DNA from: Lachnospiraceae bacterium RM5
Lineage (GTDB): Bacteria > Bacillota > Clostridia > Lachnospirales > Lachnospiraceae
NCBI GenBank assembly: GCA_900110975.1
Contig: FOFK01000002.1
Span: 1 to 64,000, forward strand
Length of the DNA stretch: 64,000 nt
Reading direction: 5' to 3'
In this document: in pieces, positions 15,855 through 25,374 of the stretch
How positions within the stretch are numbered: position 1 is the stretch's first letter
Layout: each line of letters begins with the position of its first letter
Notes under the pieces: model-generated
What the model was told of the DNA's origin: nothing
Database searches by the model: none
The model's input: the letters and a program-made list of their open reading frames with translations, nothing else
Translations under genes and position numbers: made by a program

Positions 15855-18800
15855 TTACAGATAAAAATTTGTTTCTAATATATCTTTTGCTTCTTCAATG
15901 GCATTTTCATTTCCAAGAACACATATATTGCTATTATCTGTTACAGCTTTAATTAAGTCCTTAAATCCCTTAATATCATCAACAGTAACATTTAATATAT
16001 CTTCTCTTCTCTCTTTTAAAGTAGAAACACTAATCTCTGTTAAATATGCATCCAATGCTTCATCTCCAAGTCTTTTTTCACTCTTTGGAATATCTATACG
16101 ACTTAAAGTTCCAATTATATGTTTAGTAAGACTTCTTTCATCCATCTCTAAATCTCTTAAATATTTCCAGGTGTTTTCAAAAACTTCCTTTGTTTTTCTT
16201 AGATTTGGATCCCTGTATGACGAAAATGAAACCGTTCCATTTGCTCTGAATGAAACATTACATCCATATGCTCCTCCAAGTTCTCTTATATTATTCCATA
16301 AATATTCATTTGTTAAAATCGAACTTAATACCTGTAATTTTCCATTATATTCATATCCGTACTTTTTAAAATTACCTGTTAAAGCAACGTATTGAACCTG
16401 GGAAGGATATTTGATTCCTTCATTTTTATTTAATCCTGTTATGTTTGTCTCATTATTACTTTCATCATTCTTTAATAAATCTTTATATTTATTATTTTCT
16501 TTAAGCTTTTCTATGATAGGTTTTGTTTTATCTTCAAAACCTTCATAATCTTTATCAGATGCTGTATAGCTGATTAAAAGATTATCATTTCTGAAAATAT
16601 ATTTAAAAAGTTTTATGATATTTTCTTTGATTTCTGACTTTTTATCTTCAAAGTTTTCTTCTGCATCTTTTATAAATCTGTAATATCCCACACCTTTACA
16701 CTCATCAACAATCTTTGATGCAGCACTAAGATATGAATTGCATCTGCATATTGCAATTGAATCACTATAATCTATGATTTTATCCTTGGTTTCAGCTTCT
16801 TCAAGACATACAATATCATATAATCTTTTTTCATCTTCAACTAATGTTTCAAATATAATTTCTTCCATAAATTCATAAACTTTATCCAGTTTATCAAACA
16901 GGAATTTTGATGTTATTTCAAACATTAATGAATATTTGCCTATATCATCTTTATTACCATAGCATGAAATATTACAGCCAAGGGCACCGGTATTTACTAA
17001 AATTTCATTACCAAGCATATCGTAATCATGCTTTTTGGTATCCATTCCTGAGAAAATAGCTTTTAAAAGAGTAAGATATTTTACATATTCAAAAGGAATA
17101 TCTGTTATATCAAATAAAAACTTAAGATAACCAATACCTCTTGTATTTAAATTATGCTGCAATACCTTTACATTATCTATATTTCTAAATGTATTTGGAA
17201 ACTCCGGTATTTCCTTATATAAATCTTCTTTTTTAAGAATTGGAAGTGAATCTAATTCTTCTTTTGTAGACTTTGTTCTCTTATATTTTTCCAGTTCTTT
17301 TGTTTTTAAAATAATATCATCAAGCTCTTTTTCACTTAAAGAATTCTTTATATTTTCAAGCTTTTCTTTAAGCTCTTTTTCTTTCTTTGAATTAAGTCCT
17401 GCAACCGGTCTTAACTCTATAACAGCCAGATGTTTATTATCAAGGAAATATTTTTTAACAAGTTCTTCAAAATATCCTGTATCCACAAGGCCTTTAAGCT
17501 TTTCAAAAATTTTATTAAGCTTTAATCCCCTGAATACATCATTATCATCATATATCCAGTTATTATAAACTTTTAAACCATATAATAATCCCTTAGGAAA
17601 TGAACCTGTATCATTTTCCCTGTAAGCAAATTCAAAATTATTAAGTGCCGCATTTAATGACTTCTTATCAATTCCATTTTCTACAAGATTTTTCAAAGTA
17701 CTTTTTATAGTCTCTTCAAATTCTTCTTTAAGTCCTTTTCCTGAATTTTCTGCAATTATAGAATAATATGGCTGAAGCAATGTTGTGGAATATTCACTAA
17801 AAATATTTTTTCCTATACCTTTATTTAACAATGCTCTTTCAATAGGCGAGCCACTCATTCCAACAAGGGCATAGTCAAGTGCCTGCATGGCAACGTAAAG
17901 TTCCATATCAAGGCTGTCACCTACAACAACATTGTATGTATAATAAATTTTATCTTTTTCATCCTCATCTGAAGCTATAGGATATTCTTCAACAACATAT
18001 TTTTCTTCATCAAATGCTTTTTGATATTCAATCTTAGAATCAATATCTTCTGTATCAAATCCATCTAAATACTCTTCATCTATCCATTTTAAGATAGATT
18101 CCATATCAGCATCCCCATATAAATAAATATATGAATTTGAAGGATGATAATATTTCTTATGAAACTTTATAAAATCTTCAAATGTTAAATCCGGTATAAA
18201 CTCCGGATCTCCACCTGAATTTACGCTGTAACAGTTATCTGGAAATAAAACTTTATTTATAACATTATCAAGAATATCAGCTGATGATGAGAAAGCACCT
18301 TTCATCTCATTATATACAACACCATTGTATTTTAACTCATCATCTTTATCTTTTAATTCAAAAGTAATTCCTTCCTGTCTGAAAATATTCTCATTGCTAT
18401 ACATTTTAGGATTAAAAACACTATCTAAATACACATCCATAAGGTTATGAAAATCCTTATCATTTGTACTTGCAACAGGATAAAGTGTTTTATCCGGATA
18501 AGTCATTGCATTTAAAAATGTGTTTACAGAACCTTTTACAAGTTCCATAAAAGGATCTTTAAGTGGAAATTTTTTAGAACCGCAAAGAACAGAATGTTCT
18601 GTAATATGTGCAACTCCCGTATTATCAGAAGGTGGTGTTCTAAAACCAATAGAAAAAGTTTTATTATTATCATCATTTTCAAGAATAATTACTTTTGCAC
18701 CACTCTTTTTATGATTAAGTAAATATCCCTTTGTATCAATATCTTCAATTAATTCTTCGTATATAAGATTATATTTTTCTTCAATATTTTTTATATTCAT
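15855..18800 (-). CDS. M16C zinc peptidase (presequence-protease-like)
   Basis: The 981-residue length and layout match the PreP-like M16C family, large single-chain peptidases that close around short peptides and degrade them. The inverted zinc motif HITEH is at 65-69, followed by the family stretch CGSKKFPLKDPF and NAMTYPDKTLYPVAS. The N-terminal half carries the active site. The C-terminal half (from about 540) is the inactive mirror half, with ELGGAYGCNVSF. No signal peptide is visible, so it is likely cytoplasmic. It lies 30 bases upstream of era. Confidence 0.93.
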   Translation of the reverse strand: MNIKNIEEKYNLIYEELIEDIDTKGYLLNHKKSGAKVIILENDDNNKTFSIGFRTPPSDNTGVAHITEHSVLCGSKKFPLKDPFMELVKGSVNTFLNAMTYPDKTLYPVASTNDKDFHNLMDVYLDSVFNPKMYSNENIFRQEGITFELKDKDDELKYNGVVYNEMKGAFSSSADILDNVINKVLFPDNCYSVNSGGDPEFIPDLTFEDFIKFHKKYYHPSNSYIYLYGDADMESILKWIDEEYLDGFDTEDIDSKIEYQKAFDEEKYVVEEYPIASDEDEKDKIYYTYNVVVGDSLDMELYVAMQALDYALVGMSGSPIERALLNKGIGKNIFSEYSTTLLQPYYSIIAENSGKGLKEEFEETIKSTLKNLVENGIDKKSLNAALNNFEFAYRENDTGSFPKGLLYGLKVYNNWIYDDNDVFRGLKLNKIFEKLKGLVDTGYFEELVKKYFLDNKHLAVIELRPVAGLNSKKEKELKEKLENIKNSLSEKELDDIILKTKELEKYKRTKSTKEELDSLPILKKEDLYKEIPEFPNTFRNIDNVKVLQHNLNTRGIGYLKFLFDITDIPFEYVKYLTLLKAIFSGMDTKKHDYDMLGNEILVNTGALGCNISCYGNKDDIGKYSLMFEITSKFLFDKLDKVYEFMEEIIFETLVEDEKRLYDIVCLEEAETKDKIIDYSDSIAICRCNSYLSAASKIVDECKGVGYYRFIKDAEENFEDKKSEIKENIIKLFKYIFRNDNLLISYTASDKDYEGFEDKTKPIIEKLKENNKYKDLLKNDESNNETNITGLNKNEGIKYPSQVQYVALTGNFKKYGYEYNGKLQVLSSILTNEYLWNNIRELGGAYGCNVSFRANGTVSFSSYRDPNLRKTKEVFENTWKYLRDLEMDERSLTKHIIGTLSRIDIPKSEKRLGDEALDAYLTEISVSTLKERREDILNVTVDDIKGFKDLIKAVTDNSNICVLGNENAIEEAKDILETNFYL

Positions 18801-18882
18801 AAAGTACCTTGCCCTTTAATTTTTTACACCGGTTATTTTATCATAAACCTTTATTTTAAACAATAAAATGCACTTTATTAGA

Positions 18883-18911
18883 TTGACATACAATTAAAAG
18901 TTTGCAATAAT
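18883..18911 (+). promoter_or_regulatory. Promoter of the degV-tldD-tldE group
   Basis: On the plus strand TTGACA is followed by 17 bases and AATAAT. It drives the only sizeable plus-strand gene group in the window and gives a leader of about 105 bases. Confidence 0.6.
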
Positions 18912-19021
18912 TATTATTGATGTAGTTTTAAAAAACAGATGATATGATATTTATGTACTGACCTAAACAAATTTATAGTAAGTACCATAATAAAATCTTT
19001 TCATATCAGATAGGAGAATAT

Positions 19022-19882
19022 ATGAGTTATATTATAACAACCGATACAGCAAGTGACTTGCCTGAATCTTATTTTAGCGAAAATAATATACCTTTCGCAC
19101 CTTTATACTACACAATTGATGATGTTATGTATGGAGATGAAAAAAAACTTGATACAAAAGAATTTTTTGATGCTATGCGCTCTGGTAAAATGCCTACCAC
19201 AATGGCTGCAAATCCTGAAAAATTAGCGGAATGCTTCAGAAAAGTATTAGAAAGCGGTAATGATATATTACATATTGCTTTTTCTTCCGGATTATCAGGA
19301 AGCTATCAGTCTGCATGCATTGCAAAAGATGATTTATCAGAGGAATTTCCTGACAGAAAAATTATTGTTATAGATACGCTTGCAGCTTCTTTAGGAGAGG
19401 GCTTACTTGTTCATTTGGCTTTAAAAAAGCAAAAAGAAGGCCTTAGCTTAGAAGAAAATGCTAAATATATTGAAGAAACAAAAAATCATTTAACACATGT
19501 ATTTACTGTAAATGATCTTTTCCATCTTCACAGAGGTGGTCGTGTTTCTAAAGCAACTGCTATCATTGGTACAATGATCAGCGTAAAACCTGTATTAAGG
19601 GTTGATGAAGAAGGTCATCTTGTTCCACTTATGAACGTAAGAGGAAGAAAAAAATCTTTAAATACTCTTTGTGAACTGTTTATAGAAAAAACAAAGGGAA
19701 ATCTTCCTGATACATTCTTTATTTCACATGGTGACTGTGTGGAAGACGCAGAATATGTAAGAGATTTAATAACAGAAAAGACCGGAATTAAGGACTGTCT
19801 TATCTCACCACTTACTCCTACTATCGGAGCCCATGCAGGTCCTGGTACAGTTGCTCTTTTCTTTGTTGGAAATGAAAAATAA
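19022..19882 (+). CDS. DegV-family fatty-acid-binding protein
   Basis: DegV proteins bind a fatty acid; in Firmicutes the FakB members present it to the FakA kinase. The 286 residues show the family anchors: TDTASDLPESYFSENNI at the N-terminus, the serine patterns TTMAANPEK and HIAFSSGLSGSYQSA, and the closing TIGAHAGPGTVALFF. The ribosome site TAGGAGAATAT precedes ATG. It is the first gene of a plus-strand group with tldD 15 bases downstream. The ligand and the kinase partner cannot be told from this sequence. Confidence 0.93.
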   Translation: MSYIITTDTASDLPESYFSENNIPFAPLYYTIDDVMYGDEKKLDTKEFFDAMRSGKMPTTMAANPEKLAECFRKVLESGNDILHIAFSSGLSGSYQSACIAKDDLSEEFPDRKIIVIDTLAASLGEGLLVHLALKKQKEGLSLEENAKYIEETKNHLTHVFTVNDLFHLHRGGRVSKATAIIGTMISVKPVLRVDEEGHLVPLMNVRGRKKSLNTLCELFIEKTKGNLPDTFFISHGDCVEDAEYVRDLITEKTGIKDCLISPLTPTIGAHAGPGTVALFFVGNEK

Positions 19883-19897
19883 ATTTTTGAGGCAAAT

Positions 19898-21313
19898 ATG
19901 AATAATACTTTTAATGAAATAAAAGCATCTTTTGTAGAATTACAAAAGGTGCTTTCTAATGATTATAAAAATGTTTCAATTTTAATTGAAAAAACTTATG
20001 GAAAAAACTTCAGATATTCAAAAACCGGTTTAACAATAAAAGAAAATATGTTTTCAAATTCAGGATGTGTTATAAGATTATATTCTGATGATGAAAAAGT
20101 TCCTTATGAATATTCATTTAATAACTTTGATAATGATTATATCTTATCAATACCTGATATTATTAAGAAAAATTTTAAACCCCTTAAAAATACTAATATA
20201 AAAACAATTAACGGTTCTGCTGATACCGTTAAGAAGTTATCTTTTAATAAAACAACGGATTATAAAATAAATCCTACAGACTGTGAAAGCACTGTTATTC
20301 CTGAAAAATTAAAAGAACTTCATGATAAGGGAATGAATTATTCAAAGAAAATTCTTGATACAATTGTTATTTACCAGTATCTGATAACAAACAAATTATT
20401 TATTTCAGATGATAAGGATTTAGAACAGCATATTATGTGGTCAAATGCTGTATTTGAGCCACTTTCTAAAGATGAAAACTCATCAATGATACACTACTAC
20501 TACAATCCTGCATCCTGCATAGGTGGAGTTGAAATATTAGATGAATTAGATAAAGACATAGATCATGCTTTAAATTCAGCCATAGAATTACTTGATAGCA
20601 CCCACATTACTCCTGGAACCTATGATGTAATCTGTCTGAATGACGTAACAGGACTTATTGCCCATGAAGCTTTTGGTCATGGTGTGGAGATGGATATGTT
20701 TGTAAAAGACAGGGCACTTGCAAAGGATTTTATAGGAAAAGAAGTTGCTTCTCCTATCGTAAATATGCATGATAATGCAACCTTTAACCAGTGTGGTATG
20801 TACTTTTTTGATGACGAGGGAAATATTTCAAAAGACAATATTATTATTGAAAATGGCATACTTAAAAATGGTATAAATGATTTACTTACATGTAATTCTT
20901 TAGATGTTGAACCAACAGGAAATGGAAGACGTGAAAGCTATGCAAACAAAGCATATACACGTATGACAAATACATATTTTGAAGCAGGTACTTCTACTCT
21001 TGATGAAATGATTGCATCCATAGATTATGGTATTTTACTTGAAAATGCATCAGGTGGTATGGAAGATCCAAAAAACTGGGGCATTCAATGCATGGTAAAT
21101 ATTGGAAGAGAAATAAAAAACGGAAAACTTACAGGAAAAATCTTTTCTCCAATATGCATTTCAGGATATGTACCTGATTTATTAAAATCCATTTCAATGG
21201 TCTCTGATGACTTAAAACTTTTTGGAAGCGGATATTGTGGTAAAGGTTATAAAGAATGGGTAAAAGTATCCGATGGCGGCCCTGCAATAAAAGCTAAAGC
21301 AAAACTATCTTAA
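19898..21313 (+). CDS. tldD: TldD-family metalloprotease
   Basis: TldD is the catalytic half of the TldD/TldE protease, which trims unfolded peptides, for example in RiPP maturation or antitoxin turnover. The zinc motif HEAFGH is at 256-261, in the context GLIAHEAFGHGVEMD. The C-terminal third carries GRRESYANKAYTRMTNTY and ends with GGPAIKAKAKLS. 471 residues is normal. TldE follows immediately (stop at 21313, next start at 21324), matching the obligate partnership. Confidence 0.93.
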   Translation: MNNTFNEIKASFVELQKVLSNDYKNVSILIEKTYGKNFRYSKTGLTIKENMFSNSGCVIRLYSDDEKVPYEYSFNNFDNDYILSIPDIIKKNFKPLKNTNIKTINGSADTVKKLSFNKTTDYKINPTDCESTVIPEKLKELHDKGMNYSKKILDTIVIYQYLITNKLFISDDKDLEQHIMWSNAVFEPLSKDENSSMIHYYYNPASCIGGVEILDELDKDIDHALNSAIELLDSTHITPGTYDVICLNDVTGLIAHEAFGHGVEMDMFVKDRALAKDFIGKEVASPIVNMHDNATFNQCGMYFFDDEGNISKDNIIIENGILKNGINDLLTCNSLDVEPTGNGRRESYANKAYTRMTNTYFEAGTSTLDEMIASIDYGILLENASGGMEDPKNWGIQCMVNIGREIKNGKLTGKIFSPICISGYVPDLLKSISMVSDDLKLFGSGYCGKGYKEWVKVSDGGPAIKAKAKLS

Positions 21314-21323
21314 GGTGATAAAA

Positions 21324-22655
21324 ATGATTGATAGAATATTAAATATAATTTCAGAATTAAATATAAGTAATTTTCTTTTAAACGAGGTAAAAACTTTTTC
21401 TAATGAATATTATTTCATAAAAGAAAACCTTTCAACAATCAGAAACAAGGATATTTCTACGTATAATCTCACTATATATGCAGATTATGAAGAAGATGGA
21501 AAAATATTCAGAGGAGATGCAAGTAAAAAAATCACTCCTACAATGAGCGATGAAGAAATAAAACGTGAGATTGCTTCAACATATAATCTTGCAAAAACTG
21601 TAAAAAAACCATATTTCCCACTTATTAAAGGTGATGAAATGTTTGATACTTCTGACACTTCATCCGCTGATAAAAATGTAAGCTCTAAAGATGCTTATGA
21701 TAATCTTCCTGTTTCTATTGATGAAATCAAAATGATTTTATTCAGTAACCAGACTGACTATGATTTTATTAATTCAGCTGAAGTATTTATAAACAGAATT
21801 ACAAAAACCATAATTAATTCATCCGGCTTAAAAAAGTCTTTTACTTATTATGAATACTCAGGGGAATTTATTATCCAGAATAAAGATGAAGATGGTGATA
21901 TTGAAATCTTTAACAACTTTTCATATAAAATAAACCCTGACTATTCCAGTGAAATATTATATAAAAGAGCTATAGATGCTTTTAAAGAAAGCCTCTTTTA
22001 TACGGTTACTGAAGGTCATGTAAGAGGAATGGACAGAAAAAGAGCCATACCTTTTTCAGACGATATGGATTATGAAAATATTATTATTGAAGGAGATGCT
22101 TTATATGATATATTTAAGTTTTTCCTTGAAAAGTGTAATACATCAAACATTTATAATGGCTACTCAGACTTTAAATTAGAAAAAAATCTTAATGATTTTT
22201 ATAAATTAAATGAAGATTTAGATCTTACAATCACTACAAATCCTTATATTCCATACAGTAATGAAGGTGTGGAATTAAGAAAAATAGACATTATAAAAAA
22301 TAATAAAATAAATGCATTTATAGGGCCATGTGCTACTTCTTATTATACCGGTAATACACCACTTGGTGAATATGAAGACTTTACCATTGAACCAGGTACT
22401 GATATAATAGAAAACCACACAGAAAAACATCTTAGAATAACAAACTTTTCTGATTTCCAGGCAGATCCACTGTCAGGAAACTTTGGTGGTGAATACAGAC
22501 TTGCATATTACTGCAACGGAAAGAAAATAATACCTGTTACTAAAGGAAGTATCTCCGTTGATATTGATAAGATTTTATCTTCCCTTGTACTTTCAAAAAC
22601 TTTTGTAAATAAAGGTTATTATATCGGACCAAAATATATATGCTTTAAAGCTTAA
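21324..22655 (+). CDS. tldE: TldE/PmbA-family partner protein
   Basis: The protein has the PmbA/TldE fold but no HExxxH, as expected for the non-catalytic partner that forms the substrate chamber with TldD. Its closing part (LRITNFSDFQADPLSGNFGG, then GYYIGPKYICFKA) is typical. Start ATG 21324 has AAGGTGATAAAA upstream; a GTG at 21315 belongs to that ribosome site. The 443 residues are normal for the family. It is co-transcribed with tldD and degV. Confidence 0.88.
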   Translation: MIDRILNIISELNISNFLLNEVKTFSNEYYFIKENLSTIRNKDISTYNLTIYADYEEDGKIFRGDASKKITPTMSDEEIKREIASTYNLAKTVKKPYFPLIKGDEMFDTSDTSSADKNVSSKDAYDNLPVSIDEIKMILFSNQTDYDFINSAEVFINRITKTIINSSGLKKSFTYYEYSGEFIIQNKDEDGDIEIFNNFSYKINPDYSSEILYKRAIDAFKESLFYTVTEGHVRGMDRKRAIPFSDDMDYENIIIEGDALYDIFKFFLEKCNTSNIYNGYSDFKLEKNLNDFYKLNEDLDLTITTNPYIPYSNEGVELRKIDIIKNNKINAFIGPCATSYYTGNTPLGEYEDFTIEPGTDIIENHTEKHLRITNFSDFQADPLSGNFGGEYRLAYYCNGKKIIPVTKGSISVDIDKILSSLVLSKTFVNKGYYIGPKYICFKA

Positions 22656-22676
22656 ATTTTAAAGAGGTGAATCACG

Positions 22677-23534
22677 TTGAATAATAAGAAAAAAGGTATT
22701 ATATGTATTATTATCGCTGCATTTTGCTTTGCACTCATGTCATTCTTTATCAGAATGTCAGGAGATTTACCTACAATGCAAAAAGGTTTTTTTAGAAATG
22801 TTGTTGCCATGGCAGTTGCAACCATCGTAATTCTAAAAAACGACAGGGATTTTCATATAGAAAAATCAAATATACCTCTGCTTTTGGCAAGAGCAATAGG
22901 TGGTACAGTTGGTCTTGTCTGCAATTTTTATGCCATTGATCATATGAATATTTCAGATGCAAATATGTTAAACAAATTATCACCTTTTTTTGCCATTGTA
23001 ATGTCTACATTTATTTTAAATGAAATAGCTACAAGAAAAGAATGGGCATTGGTTTTCATGGCATTTATTGGTGCAATATTTGTAATAAAACCATCCTTTA
23101 ATATTCATACATATCCGGCTTTAATTGCAACGCTTGGAGGCTTGGCAGCAGGAACTGCTTATACTTTCCTTAGAAAATTAGGACTTAGAAATGTAAAAGG
23201 TTCAATTATAATACTGTTTTTCTCAACATTTTCCTGTTTATTTACACTGCCATTTTTTATTATAAACTATAAACCTATGACAAAAATGCAGCTTTTATTT
23301 TTGATTTTAACAGGAATCTCTGCAGCCGGCGGACAATTCTTTATTACCAAAGCATACTCAAATGCCCCTGCAAAGGAAATATCAATTTATGATTATTCAC
23401 AGGTTATTTTTGCTGCAATACTTGGATTTATCTTTTTAAATCAAAAGCCTGATTTATTAAGTATTATCGGTTATGTTGTAATAATAAGTGCAGCCGTATT
23501 AAAATGGCTGCACCTGAATAAATCTTTAGATTAA
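22677..23534 (+). CDS. EamA-family (DMT) transporter
   Basis: The 285-residue protein has about ten hydrophobic segments in two EamA repeats, typical of drug/metabolite exporters in the inner membrane. The first repeat begins GIICIIIAAFCFALMSFFIR and the second begins near FNIHTYPALIATLGGLAAG. The substrate is unknown. The start is TTG at 22677 with AAAGAGGTG ahead. Its 3' end overlaps the converging aminopeptidase gene by 9 bases. Confidence 0.9.
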   Translation: MNNKKKGIICIIIAAFCFALMSFFIRMSGDLPTMQKGFFRNVVAMAVATIVILKNDRDFHIEKSNIPLLLARAIGGTVGLVCNFYAIDHMNISDANMLNKLSPFFAIVMSTFILNEIATRKEWALVFMAFIGAIFVIKPSFNIHTYPALIATLGGLAAGTAYTFLRKLGLRNVKGSIIILFFSTFSCLFTLPFFIINYKPMTKMQLLFLILTGISAAGGQFFITKAYSNAPAKEISIYDYSQVIFAAILGFIFLNQKPDLLSIIGYVVIISAAVLKWLHLNKSLD

Positions 23535-25307
23535 TTTTTCTAAAAATGCTTTATCCTCATCATTTAAATATGGGGATAAGGTATTTTTTATTTTATTATG
23601 AAAGCTGTTTATATAACTAACTTCTGATTCATCTAATAACGAAAAGTCGATTAATCTTTTATCATAAGGAACCATGGTAAGATTTTCAAATTCTAAAAAC
23701 CTTTCCATCTCGCTCTCTTTACAAAACATAAGATTTTCTATTCTTATTCCATGGGAATCTTTAATATAAATACCCGGCTCATCTGAAGTAACCATTCCAG
23801 GATAAAATCTTCTTTCTCTCCTGCCTGGATAATAACTAATATTATTTGGACCTTCATGTACATTTAATAAATATCCAACCCCATGGCCTGTTCCATGTTT
23901 AAAGTCCTTTCCGTATTTCCATAAAGGAGCCCTTGCAAAGACATCAAGCTTTTTATCAGTTAAATCCTTTGGAAACCTTGCATTTAAAAGAGCTATATGT
24001 CCTTTTAAAACCAAAGTATAATCTTTCTTTTCTTCATCACTAACTTCACCGCAGGAAAGAGTTCTTGTAATATCAGTTGTTCCTTCAAAATAATGTCCAC
24101 CGGTATCAATAAGCAAAACAGATTTATCTTTAACAATAGTCTTTTCATTTTCAAATGGAGAATAATGCACTATAGCACTGTTTTTTCCATAAGCCACGAT
24201 AGATTCAAAACTCTCTTCTATAAATCCTTCTAACTCACTTCTCTTACTTAATAATACATTTGCAATATCAATTTCCGAGAAGTCAGAATCTTTTTTATTA
24301 TATACGTTTTCATCAAACCATCTTAAAAATCTTATGTAAGCAATGGCATCTTTTATATGACATTGCTTCAGATTATTAAGTTCTGTTTCATTTTTTATTG
24401 CTTTCATTAAGGATGCAGGGCTAAGCATATTTTTAACTCTGTTTTTCATAAAGCATAAATATAAATTATAATTAACTTTTGAAAGTTCGCATATTATATA
24501 TTTTTTTTCTTCAACTGATAAATTTATATTTTTCAAGTCATCATAAATCTTATCATATTCTCTTACTTTTATACCTATATTCTCAAGATAATCAGCTATA
24601 TTTAAAGCAGAGTTAATATCACAATAAAGAATACTTTCATCTTCTTTAACAATAAGATAAGATAAAAATACAGGTGAAAAATTAACATCATTTGCTCTAA
24701 TATTTAAAAGATAACATACTTCATCAGGTGCAGAAAAAATTATAAATTCACCATTATTCTCTTTAAGAAACTCTTTTACTTCTTCTATCTTTGAGGTTGC
24801 AGGACATCCTGAATACTTCTCTTCAAGCAGGAAAGCATCAGTATGAGAAATATCTTTTCTTTCATCCCATATTTCACCCACAAGATCTTTATCCGTTTTT
24901 AAATATATATTTATACCTTCTGTTTCTAAAAGATTCTTAATATTCAAAACATCCAAAGTCATGACACATCTTCCGTCAAAACCTAATGTATAATTATCCT
25001 TTAAATTATTTATAATAAAATCTTTATATGATATAACAGATTCCATTCCATCTTTAAAAAGTGTTATATCTGAACCTTTAAGCTCTTTTTCAGCCTGTAT
25101 ATAATATCTTCCATCAGTCCAGAGTCCTGCAAAGTCCATTGTTACCACAAGTGTTCCTGCACTTCCCTTAAACCCTGAAATATATTCTCTTGTCTTAAAA
25201 TAATCAGAAATAAACTCCTGTCCATGAAAATCTGATGTTGTAATAAGATACATATCAATTCCATTTTCATTCATTTTTTCCCTTAATTTAAACAATCTGT
25301 CATTCAT
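23526..25307 (-). CDS. Xaa-Pro aminopeptidase (M24)
   Basis: The enzyme removes N-terminal residues next to proline in the cytoplasm. The 593 residues match the long three-domain form of the P-like M24B group. It opens NDRLFKLREKMNENGIDMYL and has two creatinase-like N-terminal domains. The C-terminal pita-bread domain carries the metal ligands in LLIDTGGHYFEGTTDITR, HGTGHGVGYLLNVHEGP and SDEPGIY. No ribosome site is visible. A TATAAT ends only four bases before the ATG, so the mRNA may be leaderless. The 3' end overlaps the converging EamA gene by 9 bases. Confidence 0.95.
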   Translation of the reverse strand: MNDRLFKLREKMNENGIDMYLITTSDFHGQEFISDYFKTREYISGFKGSAGTLVVTMDFAGLWTDGRYYIQAEKELKGSDITLFKDGMESVISYKDFIINNLKDNYTLGFDGRCVMTLDVLNIKNLLETEGINIYLKTDKDLVGEIWDERKDISHTDAFLLEEKYSGCPATSKIEEVKEFLKENNGEFIIFSAPDEVCYLLNIRANDVNFSPVFLSYLIVKEDESILYCDINSALNIADYLENIGIKVREYDKIYDDLKNINLSVEEKKYIICELSKVNYNLYLCFMKNRVKNMLSPASLMKAIKNETELNNLKQCHIKDAIAYIRFLRWFDENVYNKKDSDFSEIDIANVLLSKRSELEGFIEESFESIVAYGKNSAIVHYSPFENEKTIVKDKSVLLIDTGGHYFEGTTDITRTLSCGEVSDEEKKDYTLVLKGHIALLNARFPKDLTDKKLDVFARAPLWKYGKDFKHGTGHGVGYLLNVHEGPNNISYYPGRRERRFYPGMVTSDEPGIYIKDSHGIRIENLMFCKESEMERFLEFENLTMVPYDKRLIDFSLLDESEVSYINSFHNKIKNTLSPYLNDEDKAFLEKLI

Positions 25308-25310
25308 GCT

Positions 25311-25338
25311 ATTATAAAAATCCTTTTAAAATCAACAA
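25311..25338 (-). promoter_or_regulatory. Promoter of the aminopeptidase gene, leaderless candidate
   Basis: On the minus strand TTGTTG is followed by 16 bases and TATAAT, which ends at 25311. Normal spacing would put the first transcribed base at about 25304, at the ATG (25307-25305). A second in-frame start with a ribosome site is not seen. Confidence 0.55.
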
Positions 25339-25374
25339 TTTTCTGTGCTTATAATTATCTTAAAAATAAAACAT

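Noticed and set aside
15898-16395. 165-codon plus-strand frame inside the M16C peptidase gene
   Set aside because: It is an antisense shadow of a clearly coding gene.
19898-22655. tldD-tldE as part of a RiPP (bacteriocin) cluster
   Set aside because: No precursor peptide, modification enzyme or peptide exporter was found next to the pair. The neighbours are degV and an EamA transporter.
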